Shown: piece by piece, positions 34,655 through 42,953 of the stretch | Layout of the letters: each line of letters starts with the position of its first letter | Numbering within the stretch: position 1 is the stretch's first letter | From: JAAZIN01 sp964441025 | GTDB taxonomy: Bacteria; Bacillota; Dethiobacteria; DTU022 | Length of the DNA: 64,000 nucleotides | Assembly: GCA_964441025.1 (NCBI GenBank) | Contig: CAYTXG010000009.1 | Span: forward strand, 9,565 to 73,564 | Direction: 5' to 3' | Translations under genes and position numbers: made by a program | Notes under the pieces: model-generated | Database searches by the model: none | Told to the model about the DNA's origin: nothing | Seen by the model: only the letters and a program-made list of their open reading frames with translations

Positions 34655-35962
34655 ATGAAAAGGCTGAAACTGCGGCCCGATGTACTTTTCTTTCTAATAG
34701 TTATTATGCTGCTGGGGCCGGCCAATTTTTTTAGCTCCGAAAAACCAACGGTCTCCGAGCTCGAACACAGGGTTCTGGAAAAAAGGCCCGAATTCAGCCT
34801 GCCGGCGCTTTTCAGCGGCAGCTATTTTCAAGACCTGGAGAACTATTACAGTGATACCTTCATCTTCCGCGACAGCCTGGTCAAAGCCAGCCGGGGAGTA
34901 CAGCAGGCTCTCTCCATACTGGGCCCCGGTATTGCCATAATCACCGCCCCCGAGGAGCTGCCGTCTCCTCCTCCCGAACCTGCAGAGGGAGCACCCCCTG
35001 AGGAGCAGGAAGAGTATAAGAATGGGCAGGAAATAAACCCCCTTCTGCCGGAGATAGACGACGATGATCAGAATGTCGGCTACTGGATTGTAGTTGAGGA
35101 TCAGGCTCTCCAGCTCTTCAAATTCAACAAGGAGAATTTTGATTTCTATGCCGGCATCCTCAACAGTTACCGGGCGGAGCTGGCCCGGAGCGTCAAGATC
35201 TACTCCATGATCGCCCCCACCAACAGCGAGTTTGTTCAGCTTAAAAGGTACCAGGGGATCACCGATTCGCAGAACCAGGCCCTGGGCTACCTGGAAAGCA
35301 GGCTGAATCCCGGTATTGAATCGATCAATGTGTACGACGCCCTGAAGGGGCATACCGGCGAGTATATCTACTTCCGGACCGACCACCACTGGACGGCGCT
35401 GGGCGCCTATTACGCCTACTGCTCCTTAATGAAAACGAGGGGGGAGGAGCCCGTCCCGCTGGAGAAATACCGCAGGGTGGACCTGGATGGCTTCCTTGGC
35501 AGCTCCTACTCAAAAACCCTGGATAAAAAGCTGGAGGAGAATCCCGATACTCTCACGGTGTACATGCCCTTCACAGAGCACGACTTCACCATCTACTACG
35601 GCAGGGGTCCGGAAAAAAGAGAGGTAATCGATATGCAGTACGCCGGCAGCAAAACAAACAAGTACCTTGTATTCATCAGCGGCGGTGAACTGACCTGGGG
35701 TGAGATCAAAACAGATGTTAAAAATGGGAAAAGGATCCTGGTGATAAAGGATTCTTTCGGAAACGCGCTCGTGCCCTTTTTGCTGCCTCATTACGAGGAG
35801 ATCTATATTGTAGACTCGCGCTTCTTCAGCATAGGGGCGGCGGGCAAGAATATCATCCAGTTCATCGAGGATAACAGGATCAATGAGGTGCTGTTCATGC
35901 ATTACATGGAGGATGTGAACTGGCATAAATTCATGGAAGGTGTCCAGGCGCTCATGGGCTAA
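34655..35962 (+). CDS. AlgX/AlgJ-like DHHW-domain protein (surface O-acetylation partner)
   Basis: Extracytoplasmic protein anchored by an N-terminal helix (PDVLFFLIVIMLLGPANFF, residues about 8-27). The diagnostic FRTDHHWTALGAYYAY lies near residue 245, giving the Asp-His pair of the SGNH-like site, and LVIKDSFGNALVPFLLPHY near 365 supplies the Ser block. A Pro/Glu-rich insertion (residues about 90-130) is unusual and probably a flexible loop. ATG at 34655 has CTGGAGG 8 bp upstream. With the MBOAT gene just before it, it should transfer acetyl groups to a surface polysaccharide. About 435 aa. Confidence 0.87.
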   Translation: MKRLKLRPDVLFFLIVIMLLGPANFFSSEKPTVSELEHRVLEKRPEFSLPALFSGSYFQDLENYYSDTFIFRDSLVKASRGVQQALSILGPGIAIITAPEELPSPPPEPAEGAPPEEQEEYKNGQEINPLLPEIDDDDQNVGYWIVVEDQALQLFKFNKENFDFYAGILNSYRAELARSVKIYSMIAPTNSEFVQLKRYQGITDSQNQALGYLESRLNPGIESINVYDALKGHTGEYIYFRTDHHWTALGAYYAYCSLMKTRGEEPVPLEKYRRVDLDGFLGSSYSKTLDKKLEENPDTLTVYMPFTEHDFTIYYGRGPEKREVIDMQYAGSKTNKYLVFISGGELTWGEIKTDVKNGKRILVIKDSFGNALVPFLLPHYEEIYIVDSRFFSIGAAGKNIIQFIEDNRINEVLFMHYMEDVNWHKFMEGVQALMG

Positions 35963-35989
35963 ATTGCAACCCCCCCGCCCCCGGGCCGG

Positions 35990-36775
35990 TTATTCCCAAC
36001 GGAAATATTTTAGGGACAGGACGAAGCAGACTACCGCAACTCCCGCCAGGACCAGGAGGCTGGTGTTCACACTGGAAAGAGCCTCTCCAAGCCACACCGC
36101 TTTCATCGCCTTGACCACATGGGTCACAGGCAAAAAGTTGGCGATATCTTGCATGAGTTTTGGCATGATCTCCAGGGGAATGGATGCTCCCGTCAGAAAG
36201 AGCATGGGAAAAAATACGAGGTAGGCAATGGCGGTAACCGCTTTCATATTGGGAGCCAGGCCGGCGATCAAAAAACCTATGGAAAAAATACTCAATACCG
36301 AGAAAAGAAAGACAGCCGCTACAGGCAGTAAACTGCCCACAAAGTGCAGGTTGAAAACGATTTTGCCCACCAGGGCAAGCAGCAGCAGACCGGCCACAAA
36401 AGCTTTCTTTTTACCGGCAAGCCCCATTGTCTCCAGGAGATCATCGTATGGCAGAGGATTGCGGTAAAGGGAGGAAAAAAGATCGCAGATCTCCCATACC
36501 AGGGCCCGCTCCTGGTAGGCGGTATTCTGCAGCTGCACACCGATGGCCCCGTAAAGCTCCTTTCGCTCTTTTCAGGGGTCCAGCCCCACCACGCTGACTT
36601 TCCCGCTGTGCGCCCGGCGCAGCCCCGCGATGCACTCCACGGTAGAAGTCTTGCCGGCGCCGTTGGGGCCGACAATACCGAAGATCTCCTGCTCGGAAAC
36701 GCTGAAGCTGACCCCATCCACCGCGCAGAATTCTTTGTATTTCACTGTCAGCGCATCGACATCGATCACTTTCAC
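35990..36775 (-). pseudogene. Decayed ABC-2 transporter: ATPase start fused to permease end, with in-frame stop
   Basis: The 5' part encodes an ABC ATPase N-terminus with Walker A FGIVGPNGAGKTSTVECIAG. An in-frame TGA at 36572-36574 (after VVGLDP) interrupts it; the same frame then continues with KERKELYGAIGVQLQNTAY, the expected ATPase sequence. At about LAGKKKAFVAG it passes directly into an ABC-2 permease C-terminal half (LLALVGKIVFNLHF, PMLFLTGASIPLEIMPKLM, ending YFRWE). Signature LSGGQ, Walker B and the permease N-terminus are missing, so an in-frame deletion fused two neighbouring genes. With the stop as well, the locus cannot make a working transporter. Confidence 0.85.
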
Positions 36776-36891
36776 CCGGCGCCCGTCCCCTCCTCTTTGT
36801 TCAGATACAGGTTGATCTCCTTAACAAAGTTGATCCACGCGAACAACCCCTGATTGTGTCCCCAATGTTTTTACCAGTATAGCATATTCTG

Positions 36892-38055
36892 TCAGATTGG
36901 TCTTCCATTTTTTACTTCATGGTTCCGCTCCGGGTCCAGGCCCCGGATGTATTCGTCTCCAAAACAGGTTGCCTGGAAATAACCGTCCCCAGCCTCTTCG
37001 ATGGATTTGACAAAGGGCAGCTTCAGATCCTGCTCCTGCTTCGTCATCACCGGAAAGCCGAAATGGCTGTTCCTGTATTTTAAAGAGCTTTTCTCCCGCG
37101 TGTATTTTTGGACAAACTCCAGGTGATCCCGCAGCCTTTGCCGGTTGTAATCGTTGAGCCCGCCGACCTCCTCTTTCAGGCGCTCCCTGATGTAGGCGCC
37201 AAAGGCGGGGTCGATTTCCCAGCCAGCGCTGTTTCTGGCGCAGGCCATCGCCGCCAGCATGGTTGTGCCGGTGCCAAGGAAGGGGTCGAGCACGGTGTCT
37301 CCCAGGACCGAATACATGTTGATCAGGCGGAAGGGCAGCAAAAAAGGATAGGCCGCGCTCCTCTTTCTCAGGTTTTGAGCGCCCATGTCCTGGCCCCTTC
37401 CTTTGAAATCCCAAAGGTCCGAAAACCACCGGTTCCGCTCCTCCCAGAAATAGCCGCTCTGCCTTCTTCTCTTTTTATCCCCGGGCGTGCTGAAGGCCCT
37501 TTTATCCCCCTTGCGGAAGATCAAAATGTATTCGTGCTCCAGCGTCACGTAAGCCCCCGCCGGGAGCATCCCCGAGCCCATGAACTTATTCGGCGCGTTG
37601 GTCTGCTTGCGCCAGAGGATGGCGGGCAACAGATCAAAGCCCAATTCCATGAACCTGCCCTGGATACGCGAGTGGTTGGCAAAGAGCTGAAAGCGCCCCC
37701 TGACGGTGCGCAGAGCGTCGCCGATGTTGATGCAGGCGACGGCTCCCTCTTTCATCACCCGGTACAGTTCGGCCCAGACCCCGTCGAGGACCTGGTGCAT
37801 CGACTCAAAAGCTTTCCGGGCATCACCCTGTTCGAGGTAAAGGCCAGCCTCAGGCGCCAGCCCGGCAAAGAGATTATCCCACATTTCGATCATGGGGTAG
37901 GGCGGCGAGGTGACCACCAGGTCTATACTCCCATCATCCAGGGCACCCAGTTCGCGCGAATCCCCGTACACAATCCGGTGGGATGTCTGCAACCTTACAC
38001 TCCCTTTTACTCCCTGGCGCCGGGCACCTGGGGGTTTATTCCAGATCCCCGGCAC
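36892..38055 (-). CDS. Site-specific DNA methyltransferase (N4-cytosine/N6-adenine class)
   Basis: Amino-methyltransferase using S-adenosylmethionine. The catalytic motif IV is VVTSPPYPMIEMWD near residue 48-61 and the SAM-binding motif I DPFLGTGTTMLAAMACARN near 265, the permuted beta-class order. SPPY (not DPPY) leans toward N4-cytosine. NSAGWEIDPAFGAYIRER follows. A C-terminal extension of about 100 residues is unusual. Length 387 aa from the ATG at 38055; a TTG at 37992 with GGGAG 7 bp upstream would give a shorter protein with the whole domain. No restriction endonuclease is visible next to it, so it is an orphan here. It is divergent from the SNF2 gene. Confidence 0.88.
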   Translation of the reverse strand: MPGIWNKPPGARRQGVKGSVRLQTSHRIVYGDSRELGALDDGSIDLVVTSPPYPMIEMWDNLFAGLAPEAGLYLEQGDARKAFESMHQVLDGVWAELYRVMKEGAVACINIGDALRTVRGRFQLFANHSRIQGRFMELGFDLLPAILWRKQTNAPNKFMGSGMLPAGAYVTLEHEYILIFRKGDKRAFSTPGDKKRRRQSGYFWEERNRWFSDLWDFKGRGQDMGAQNLRKRSAAYPFLLPFRLINMYSVLGDTVLDPFLGTGTTMLAAMACARNSAGWEIDPAFGAYIRERLKEEVGGLNDYNRQRLRDHLEFVQKYTREKSSLKYRNSHFGFPVMTKQEQDLKLPFVKSIEEAGDGYFQATCFGDEYIRGLDPERNHEVKNGRPI

Positions 38056-38297
38056 GCCCCTTGCCCCTTCTCTATTTCCTTAATGTCCCCCCCGATTCCT
38101 GCAAGCTGGTAATTTATGTAGAGGCAAGGCGCACTTCACCCGTTTTTATAAGAAGGCTGAGGAAAGGCCTGGCCGCCTGCAGGGCGACAGCATCGCAGCC
38201 CGGCTGCATTGCGACGCAGTATGTGCATATCGCTGACAGCGTCCGGCCCGTTATGTTAGAATCAAGGAGTACGGTGATGTCGCTAGGGAGTGAAACA

Positions 38298-41200
38298 ATG
38301 ATCAAACTGTCGCGCCGGCAGATTGCCGGCAACTGCGTCAACCCAAACGTTTTTACCCGGGGGCAGCAATACTACCGCCGGGGTGCAGTCAGGAAAGTGG
38401 ACTTTGAGGGGCCCGGGCGTGTCGTTGCCCGCGTCCAGGGCAGGAAAAAATATACCGTGGACATCGTCAAGGAAGAAGAGGAGATTCTTTTCCACTGCAC
38501 CTGCGCCGCCTTTGCCGCCTACGACGGTTTCTGTAAACATATTGTCGCCGTTCTCCTGGCCCTCCAGGATAGGGAACCGGTCTCCGGCATTGACAGTACC
38601 GAAAGGACGCTTGTGAATCACCTGCTGGACTGGTATTCCGGCCCCGCTGCCGGCAGTGGCAGCGAGGTAGAACTTGACCTGTTCGTACAGGTCCACAACA
38701 ATACCGGCAGCAACAGCCCGCCCCCTGTCAGCGTCTCTTTAAAGGCCGGCGAGAAGGGCGCCAGACAATACGTAGTCCGGGATGTCGACAAGTTCATGGC
38801 AGCGGTGGCGCAGCGGGAACCCTTCATCTTCGGGAAACAGTTCACCTATAATCCGCCAGGGCACAGCTTTGCGCCTGACAGCCGGGGCCTGTTGGACTTT
38901 TTTATCCGGATTCATGAGATCGAGAAGAGCTACGGGTACTATGGCCCCCCCGGGCTGCTGAAGGGCAAAGAAATTAAGCTGCCCCCCCACCTGCTCAGGC
39001 GGCTGCTGGACCAACTGGGTGAAAAGGCTTTTACCCTGCAGGTGGGCAAAGAGACCTTCACAGGCGCCAGGGCCGCCGCCGCGGGCCCGCTCCTGCAGTT
39101 CCAGCTGCAGGAGAGCGAAAAGGGTCTGGCCCTGAAGCTGGAGGATGCGGACGAAATTGAGCTGTTGACCGCTGAAGGCGATCTCCTGCTCCACGGGGCG
39201 CAGCTCTACAATCTGGCCGGTACTGAACAGGCCGCCCTGCTGCCGCTGCTCTGCGCCATCAAGAAACAGAGAAGCTCTGCCCTGCCGATCAGCGCCGCCC
39301 AGGAACAGCGCTTCTTCTCGGGCCTCTACCCCCTCATTGAAAAAACAGCAGCCCTGAAAATAACCCCCGCCTTGCAAAAACGGCTCTACCGCCCGCCCCT
39401 GGAGACAAACATATACCTGGACTATGACGGCGGGAGAGTTGTCGCCAGGCTGGAGTATATTTACGGGGAGATCAAGCTCAACCCCTTTGACCCCCTCCCG
39501 GCGGGACAGCCCGGGCCCGGCAAAGAGAGGCTGCTGATCCGGGATTCCGCCGCCGAGCATGAAGTGATGCGCTTCTTCGAAGAGGCCGCTTTCACCGTCA
39601 GCGGCGGCGCCATGCACCTGGAGGAGGAGGAGCAGATCTGGCCCTTTATCTACGAAACCATCCCCCTCCTGCAGCAGCATGCCGCTATCTACTACAGCGA
39701 GCGTTTCAAGCAGGCCGGCCGCAAGGCGCCCCGCTTTACCGGAAAGGCGGGCATTGACTGGAACCTCGACCTTCTCGAACTGGAACTGGGCCTGGAGGAT
39801 GTCAACCCTGAAGAGCTGGCGGAGATCTGGCAGTCGCTCAGGATCAAGCGCAGATACCACCGCCTGCGCGACGGCTCCATCCTGCCCCTTGAGGGAGAGG
39901 GCGTCGAGCAGTTCAACCGCCTGGCCGGGGCCCTGGATTTGCAGCCGTCAGATCTAAAGCAGAGAACGGTGCATCTGCCCAAGCATCAGGCGCTCTACCT
40001 GGACGGGCTCATCCGTGAATATGATATTGCCCCCGTTACAGAAAGCGAAGATCTCGCCGGGCTGGTCCGCCACATCCGCAATCCCGCGGGCACAGACTAC
40101 CCCCTGCCGCTACCCCTGCAGGGGGTGCTGCGGGGTTACCAGGAAACAGGATATAAATGGCTGAAATCGCTGGCCGCCTGCGGCTTCGGCGGGATCCTGG
40201 CCGACGACATGGGGCTGGGCAAGACGGTGCAGGCTATTGCGTTCATACTTTCAGAGCGGCAGGAGAACCCGGCGCAGCTGCCGGTCCTGGTCGTGACCCC
40301 AGCCTCGCTTATCTATAACTGGGAGGCGGAGATTGAAAAATTTGCCCCGCAGCTGAAGGTGCTGGTCATCGCCGGCACAAAAAAGGAGCGGCGGGAACTG
40401 CTTTCCGGGACAGTCAAAGCCGATGTGATCATCACCTCCTACCCCCTGCTTCGCCGCGACATCTCCGATTATGCGCCGCTGCAATTCAGCAGCTGTTTTC
40501 TCGACGAAGCCCAGTATATCAAAAACCCCAATTCGCTGACGGCGCAGTGCGCTCGCAAGATCAAGACCTCCCGGCGTTTTGCCCTTACCGGTACACCCAT
40601 GGAAAATTCCCTCATCGAGCTGTGGTCCATATTTCAGTTTATCATGCCGGGCTACCTGCAATCGCAAAAAAAGTTCACCCAGAGGTACTGCTCTGCGGCG
40701 GCGGCAGCTGAACCGGGGTTTCTTCCGGAAAACGGCTTCCTCCCCCTGGCGGTAAAAGTACGCCCCTTTATCCTGCGCCGCCTCAAAGAGGAGGTCCTCA
40801 CAGAGCTGCCCCCTAAAATCGAGCACCGCTATCTCTCAGAGCTGACTGCCGATCAGAAAAAGCTTTACCTGGCCTACCTGGAGCGGCTGCGCAGCGAAAC
40901 TGCCGAATCGCTGCAAAATAGCGATTTCAACAGAAGCCGCATCCAGATTCTGGCGGGCCTGATGCGCCTGCGCCAGATCTGCTGCCACCCTTCGCTTTTC
41001 CTGGAAAACTACAACGGCGAAAGCGCAAAGCTGCTGCAGCTGCAGGAGCTGCTCCGCGAAGCTGTAGACGGAGGCCACCGCATCCTCCTTTTTTCCCAGT
41101 TTACCGGCATGCTGCGGCTGATCAAGAAGGCGCTCGACAGGGAGGGCTATCACTACTTCTACCTCGACGGAGCCACAAAAACAGGTGAACGCCTGCAAAT

Positions 41201-41534
41201 GGTCAACGCATTCAACATGGGAGAGGGGGAGATGTTTTTAATCTCGCTCAGGGCCGGAGGGACAGGGCTCAACCTTACCGGTGCGGATATCGTGGTTCAA
41301 TTCGACCTCTGGTGGAACCCCGCCGTGGAAGAGCAGGCCGCCGGACGGGCGCACCGCATCGGCCAGAAGAAAGTGGTCCAGGTAATCCGCCTGCTGGCCA
41401 AGGGGACCATAGAAGAGAAGATCTTCGAACTGCAGCAGAAGAAGAAAGAGCTTGTTGACAGGGTGGTCCAGCCGGGCGAAACCTTCCTTTCATCCATGGA
41501 TGAATCCGACATTCGCGAAATCCTTGAACTCTAG
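38298..41534 (+). CDS. SNF2-family helicase with SWIM zinc finger
   Basis: Large ATP-driven DNA translocase of about 1078 residues. The N-terminal SWIM motif (FHCTCAAFAAYDGFCKHIVA, residues about 62-81) is CxC...CxH. The SNF2 core starts near residue 610: motif I ILADDMGLGKTVQAIAFIL, motif II CFLDEAQYIKN (DEAQ rather than DEAH), motif III ALTGTPMENSLIELWSIF. The helicase C domain includes LLFSQFTGMLRLIKKAL, LISLRAGGTGLNLTGADIV and AAGRAHRIGQKKVVQVIRLL. ATG at 38298 with AGGGAG 7 bp upstream; the frame is open further up without a good start. Roles of such bacterial proteins (transcription recycling, repair) are poorly known. Close to a methyltransferase, but no defence set is complete. Confidence 0.9.
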   Translation: MIKLSRRQIAGNCVNPNVFTRGQQYYRRGAVRKVDFEGPGRVVARVQGRKKYTVDIVKEEEEILFHCTCAAFAAYDGFCKHIVAVLLALQDREPVSGIDSTERTLVNHLLDWYSGPAAGSGSEVELDLFVQVHNNTGSNSPPPVSVSLKAGEKGARQYVVRDVDKFMAAVAQREPFIFGKQFTYNPPGHSFAPDSRGLLDFFIRIHEIEKSYGYYGPPGLLKGKEIKLPPHLLRRLLDQLGEKAFTLQVGKETFTGARAAAAGPLLQFQLQESEKGLALKLEDADEIELLTAEGDLLLHGAQLYNLAGTEQAALLPLLCAIKKQRSSALPISAAQEQRFFSGLYPLIEKTAALKITPALQKRLYRPPLETNIYLDYDGGRVVARLEYIYGEIKLNPFDPLPAGQPGPGKERLLIRDSAAEHEVMRFFEEAAFTVSGGAMHLEEEEQIWPFIYETIPLLQQHAAIYYSERFKQAGRKAPRFTGKAGIDWNLDLLELELGLEDVNPEELAEIWQSLRIKRRYHRLRDGSILPLEGEGVEQFNRLAGALDLQPSDLKQRTVHLPKHQALYLDGLIREYDIAPVTESEDLAGLVRHIRNPAGTDYPLPLPLQGVLRGYQETGYKWLKSLAACGFGGILADDMGLGKTVQAIAFILSERQENPAQLPVLVVTPASLIYNWEAEIEKFAPQLKVLVIAGTKKERRELLSGTVKADVIITSYPLLRRDISDYAPLQFSSCFLDEAQYIKNPNSLTAQCARKIKTSRRFALTGTPMENSLIELWSIFQFIMPGYLQSQKKFTQRYCSAAAAAEPGFLPENGFLPLAVKVRPFILRRLKEEVLTELPPKIEHRYLSELTADQKKLYLAYLERLRSETAESLQNSDFNRSRIQILAGLMRLRQICCHPSLFLENYNGESAKLLQLQELLREAVDGGHRILLFSQFTGMLRLIKKALDREGYHYFYLDGATKTGERLQMVNAFNMGEGEMFLISLRAGGTGLNLTGADIVVQFDLWWNPAVEEQAAGRAHRIGQKKVVQVIRLLAKGTIEEKIFELQQKKKELVDRVVQPGETFLSSMDESDIREILEL

Positions 41535-41584
41535 GCGCCGCCACCGCTTCTTCCGGCGTGGAGTACAGGGGCGCTTTATAGGGC

Positions 41585-42832
41585 TCAGGGGATGTAATTA
41601 AGTTTATGAAGGAGACGAAGGTAAGCGAGAACATTCCTGGTGATCAGGAATTCGCGGCGCACCTTTTCCTTCCCAACAGAAGCAAATTCATGCGCCAGCG
41701 AAGGGTTGCGCAGCAGCGTGAGCACCCGGTCCACACATTCCTCAACAGTATCCACCAGGTAACCGCTCACACCATCCTCGATCTGCAGCCTGATCCCGCC
41801 AACATTGCCCCCGATTACCGGGGTGCCCTTCCACAGCGCTTCCGTCACGGTCAGGCCAAAACCCTCGCGGAGCGATTTTTGCAGAACAATATCGGCAGCA
41901 GTTTGGAAGGCATTCACCTCCAGGTTGGTGATACCGTTGAAATTTGTGACAACCTTGATGTCGTAATCCTCACCGGCCCGGCGTAAGGTGTGGTAAAGAT
42001 AGTCCCAGCCTTCAGGATCATCGCCGGCCATGGAGCCGACAAGGGCAAGCTGGACGCTGGGAAATTCCTTTTTTACCATTTTGTAGACCTCAATAACGCC
42101 CAGCGGATCTTTCCAGGGATCAAAGCGAGAGATCTGGGCAATGAGCGGCCGTTCCTGCTCCACCCCGAACCGGCAGAGCATGGAAGCAGCTTCCTCAGGT
42201 TCAAGGTGTGCATTTTTTGAACTCAATGGGTCGATGGAGGGGGTGATCACCGTGAAATTGGGAATTTCCGTACCTTCTTTGACATACTCAGGCATGGTAA
42301 AGATAGAGGCATCGTACTGCCGGATATAGCGGTAAATAAAGTCCCAGTATTCCGGGTTGGGTGCGGAGCTGTCAATGTGGCAGCGCCAGACCCACCGGGC
42401 CCGGCGACGCGTACTGTTGCGGTACTCGATGAGCGCTGCAGGCTGGGGGTCATGACAGATCACGAAATCATAATCCCAATTCTCCATGCAGGCGGCATTG
42501 AGCTCGCTGAATTTAAGATAGATATCCCTTTCCGCAGGGGTGAGACTGCCCTCCTGCCCTTGAAGGCGGTTGTGAAACATTTTCGTTACCTGGTAAAAAT
42601 CCTGTTCGCCCTTGAGCACCCACCAGTCAAGATCCAGCCCCAGATCCCCCAACAGCGGCAGCAAAGCCGAGAGCTTCTCCGCCACCCCGCCGCCGAAAGA
42701 GGTGGCGTTGATCATGGCCACTTTTTTACCCTTCAGTTCGCCGGCCAGGTAGCTGATCTCCTCCACAGTCTCGCGGTCGACAAAGGGCAGGTAATCGGCA
42801 AATTTTTTCTGTACCGTCTGCACAACTTCCAT
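41585..42832 (-). CDS. treT: Trehalose synthase TreT-like glycosyltransferase (GT4)
   Basis: Retaining GT4 glycosyltransferase that makes or splits trehalose using NDP-glucose and glucose. INATSFGGGVAEKLSALLPL near residue 40 is the N-domain nucleotide/acceptor loop typical of TreT; VICHDPQPAALIEY near 122 and VWRCHIDSSAPN near 147 follow. The C-domain has ISRFDPWKDPLGVIEVY near 235 and the E-x7-E motif in LREGFGLTVTEALWKGTPV near 320. Length 415 aa is normal. GAAGGGAAG lies about 10 bp before the ATG. It is divergent from treZ across 121 bp. TreT is commonest in archaea and thermophiles, also in anaerobic bacteria. Confidence 0.88.
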   Translation of the reverse strand: MEVVQTVQKKFADYLPFVDRETVEEISYLAGELKGKKVAMINATSFGGGVAEKLSALLPLLGDLGLDLDWWVLKGEQDFYQVTKMFHNRLQGQEGSLTPAERDIYLKFSELNAACMENWDYDFVICHDPQPAALIEYRNSTRRRARWVWRCHIDSSAPNPEYWDFIYRYIRQYDASIFTMPEYVKEGTEIPNFTVITPSIDPLSSKNAHLEPEEAASMLCRFGVEQERPLIAQISRFDPWKDPLGVIEVYKMVKKEFPSVQLALVGSMAGDDPEGWDYLYHTLRRAGEDYDIKVVTNFNGITNLEVNAFQTAADIVLQKSLREGFGLTVTEALWKGTPVIGGNVGGIRLQIEDGVSGYLVDTVEECVDRVLTLLRNPSLAHEFASVGKEKVRREFLITRNVLAYLRLLHKLNYIP

Positions 42833-42953
42833 AAGAAAACACTTCCCTTCGCTATTTTAGACTGCGGCGATAACCGCAGGAGATCTATTTACCCCTTGTC
42901 GCTTTTAACCCGGAGGCTAATTTAAGCCCCGGCAACTGGTTATATTATTTAGT

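Noticed and set aside
36572..36574. Selenocysteine or other recoding of the TGA in the ABC ATPase
   Set aside because: The downstream protein lacks the signature and Walker B and is fused to a permease fragment, so decay explains the stop; no Sec element was seen.
36892..41534. DISARM or BREX defence locus (methyltransferase plus SNF2)
   Set aside because: The DrmA, DrmB and DrmC or BrxC/PglZ genes are absent. The SWIM-SNF2 protein is common outside defence loci.
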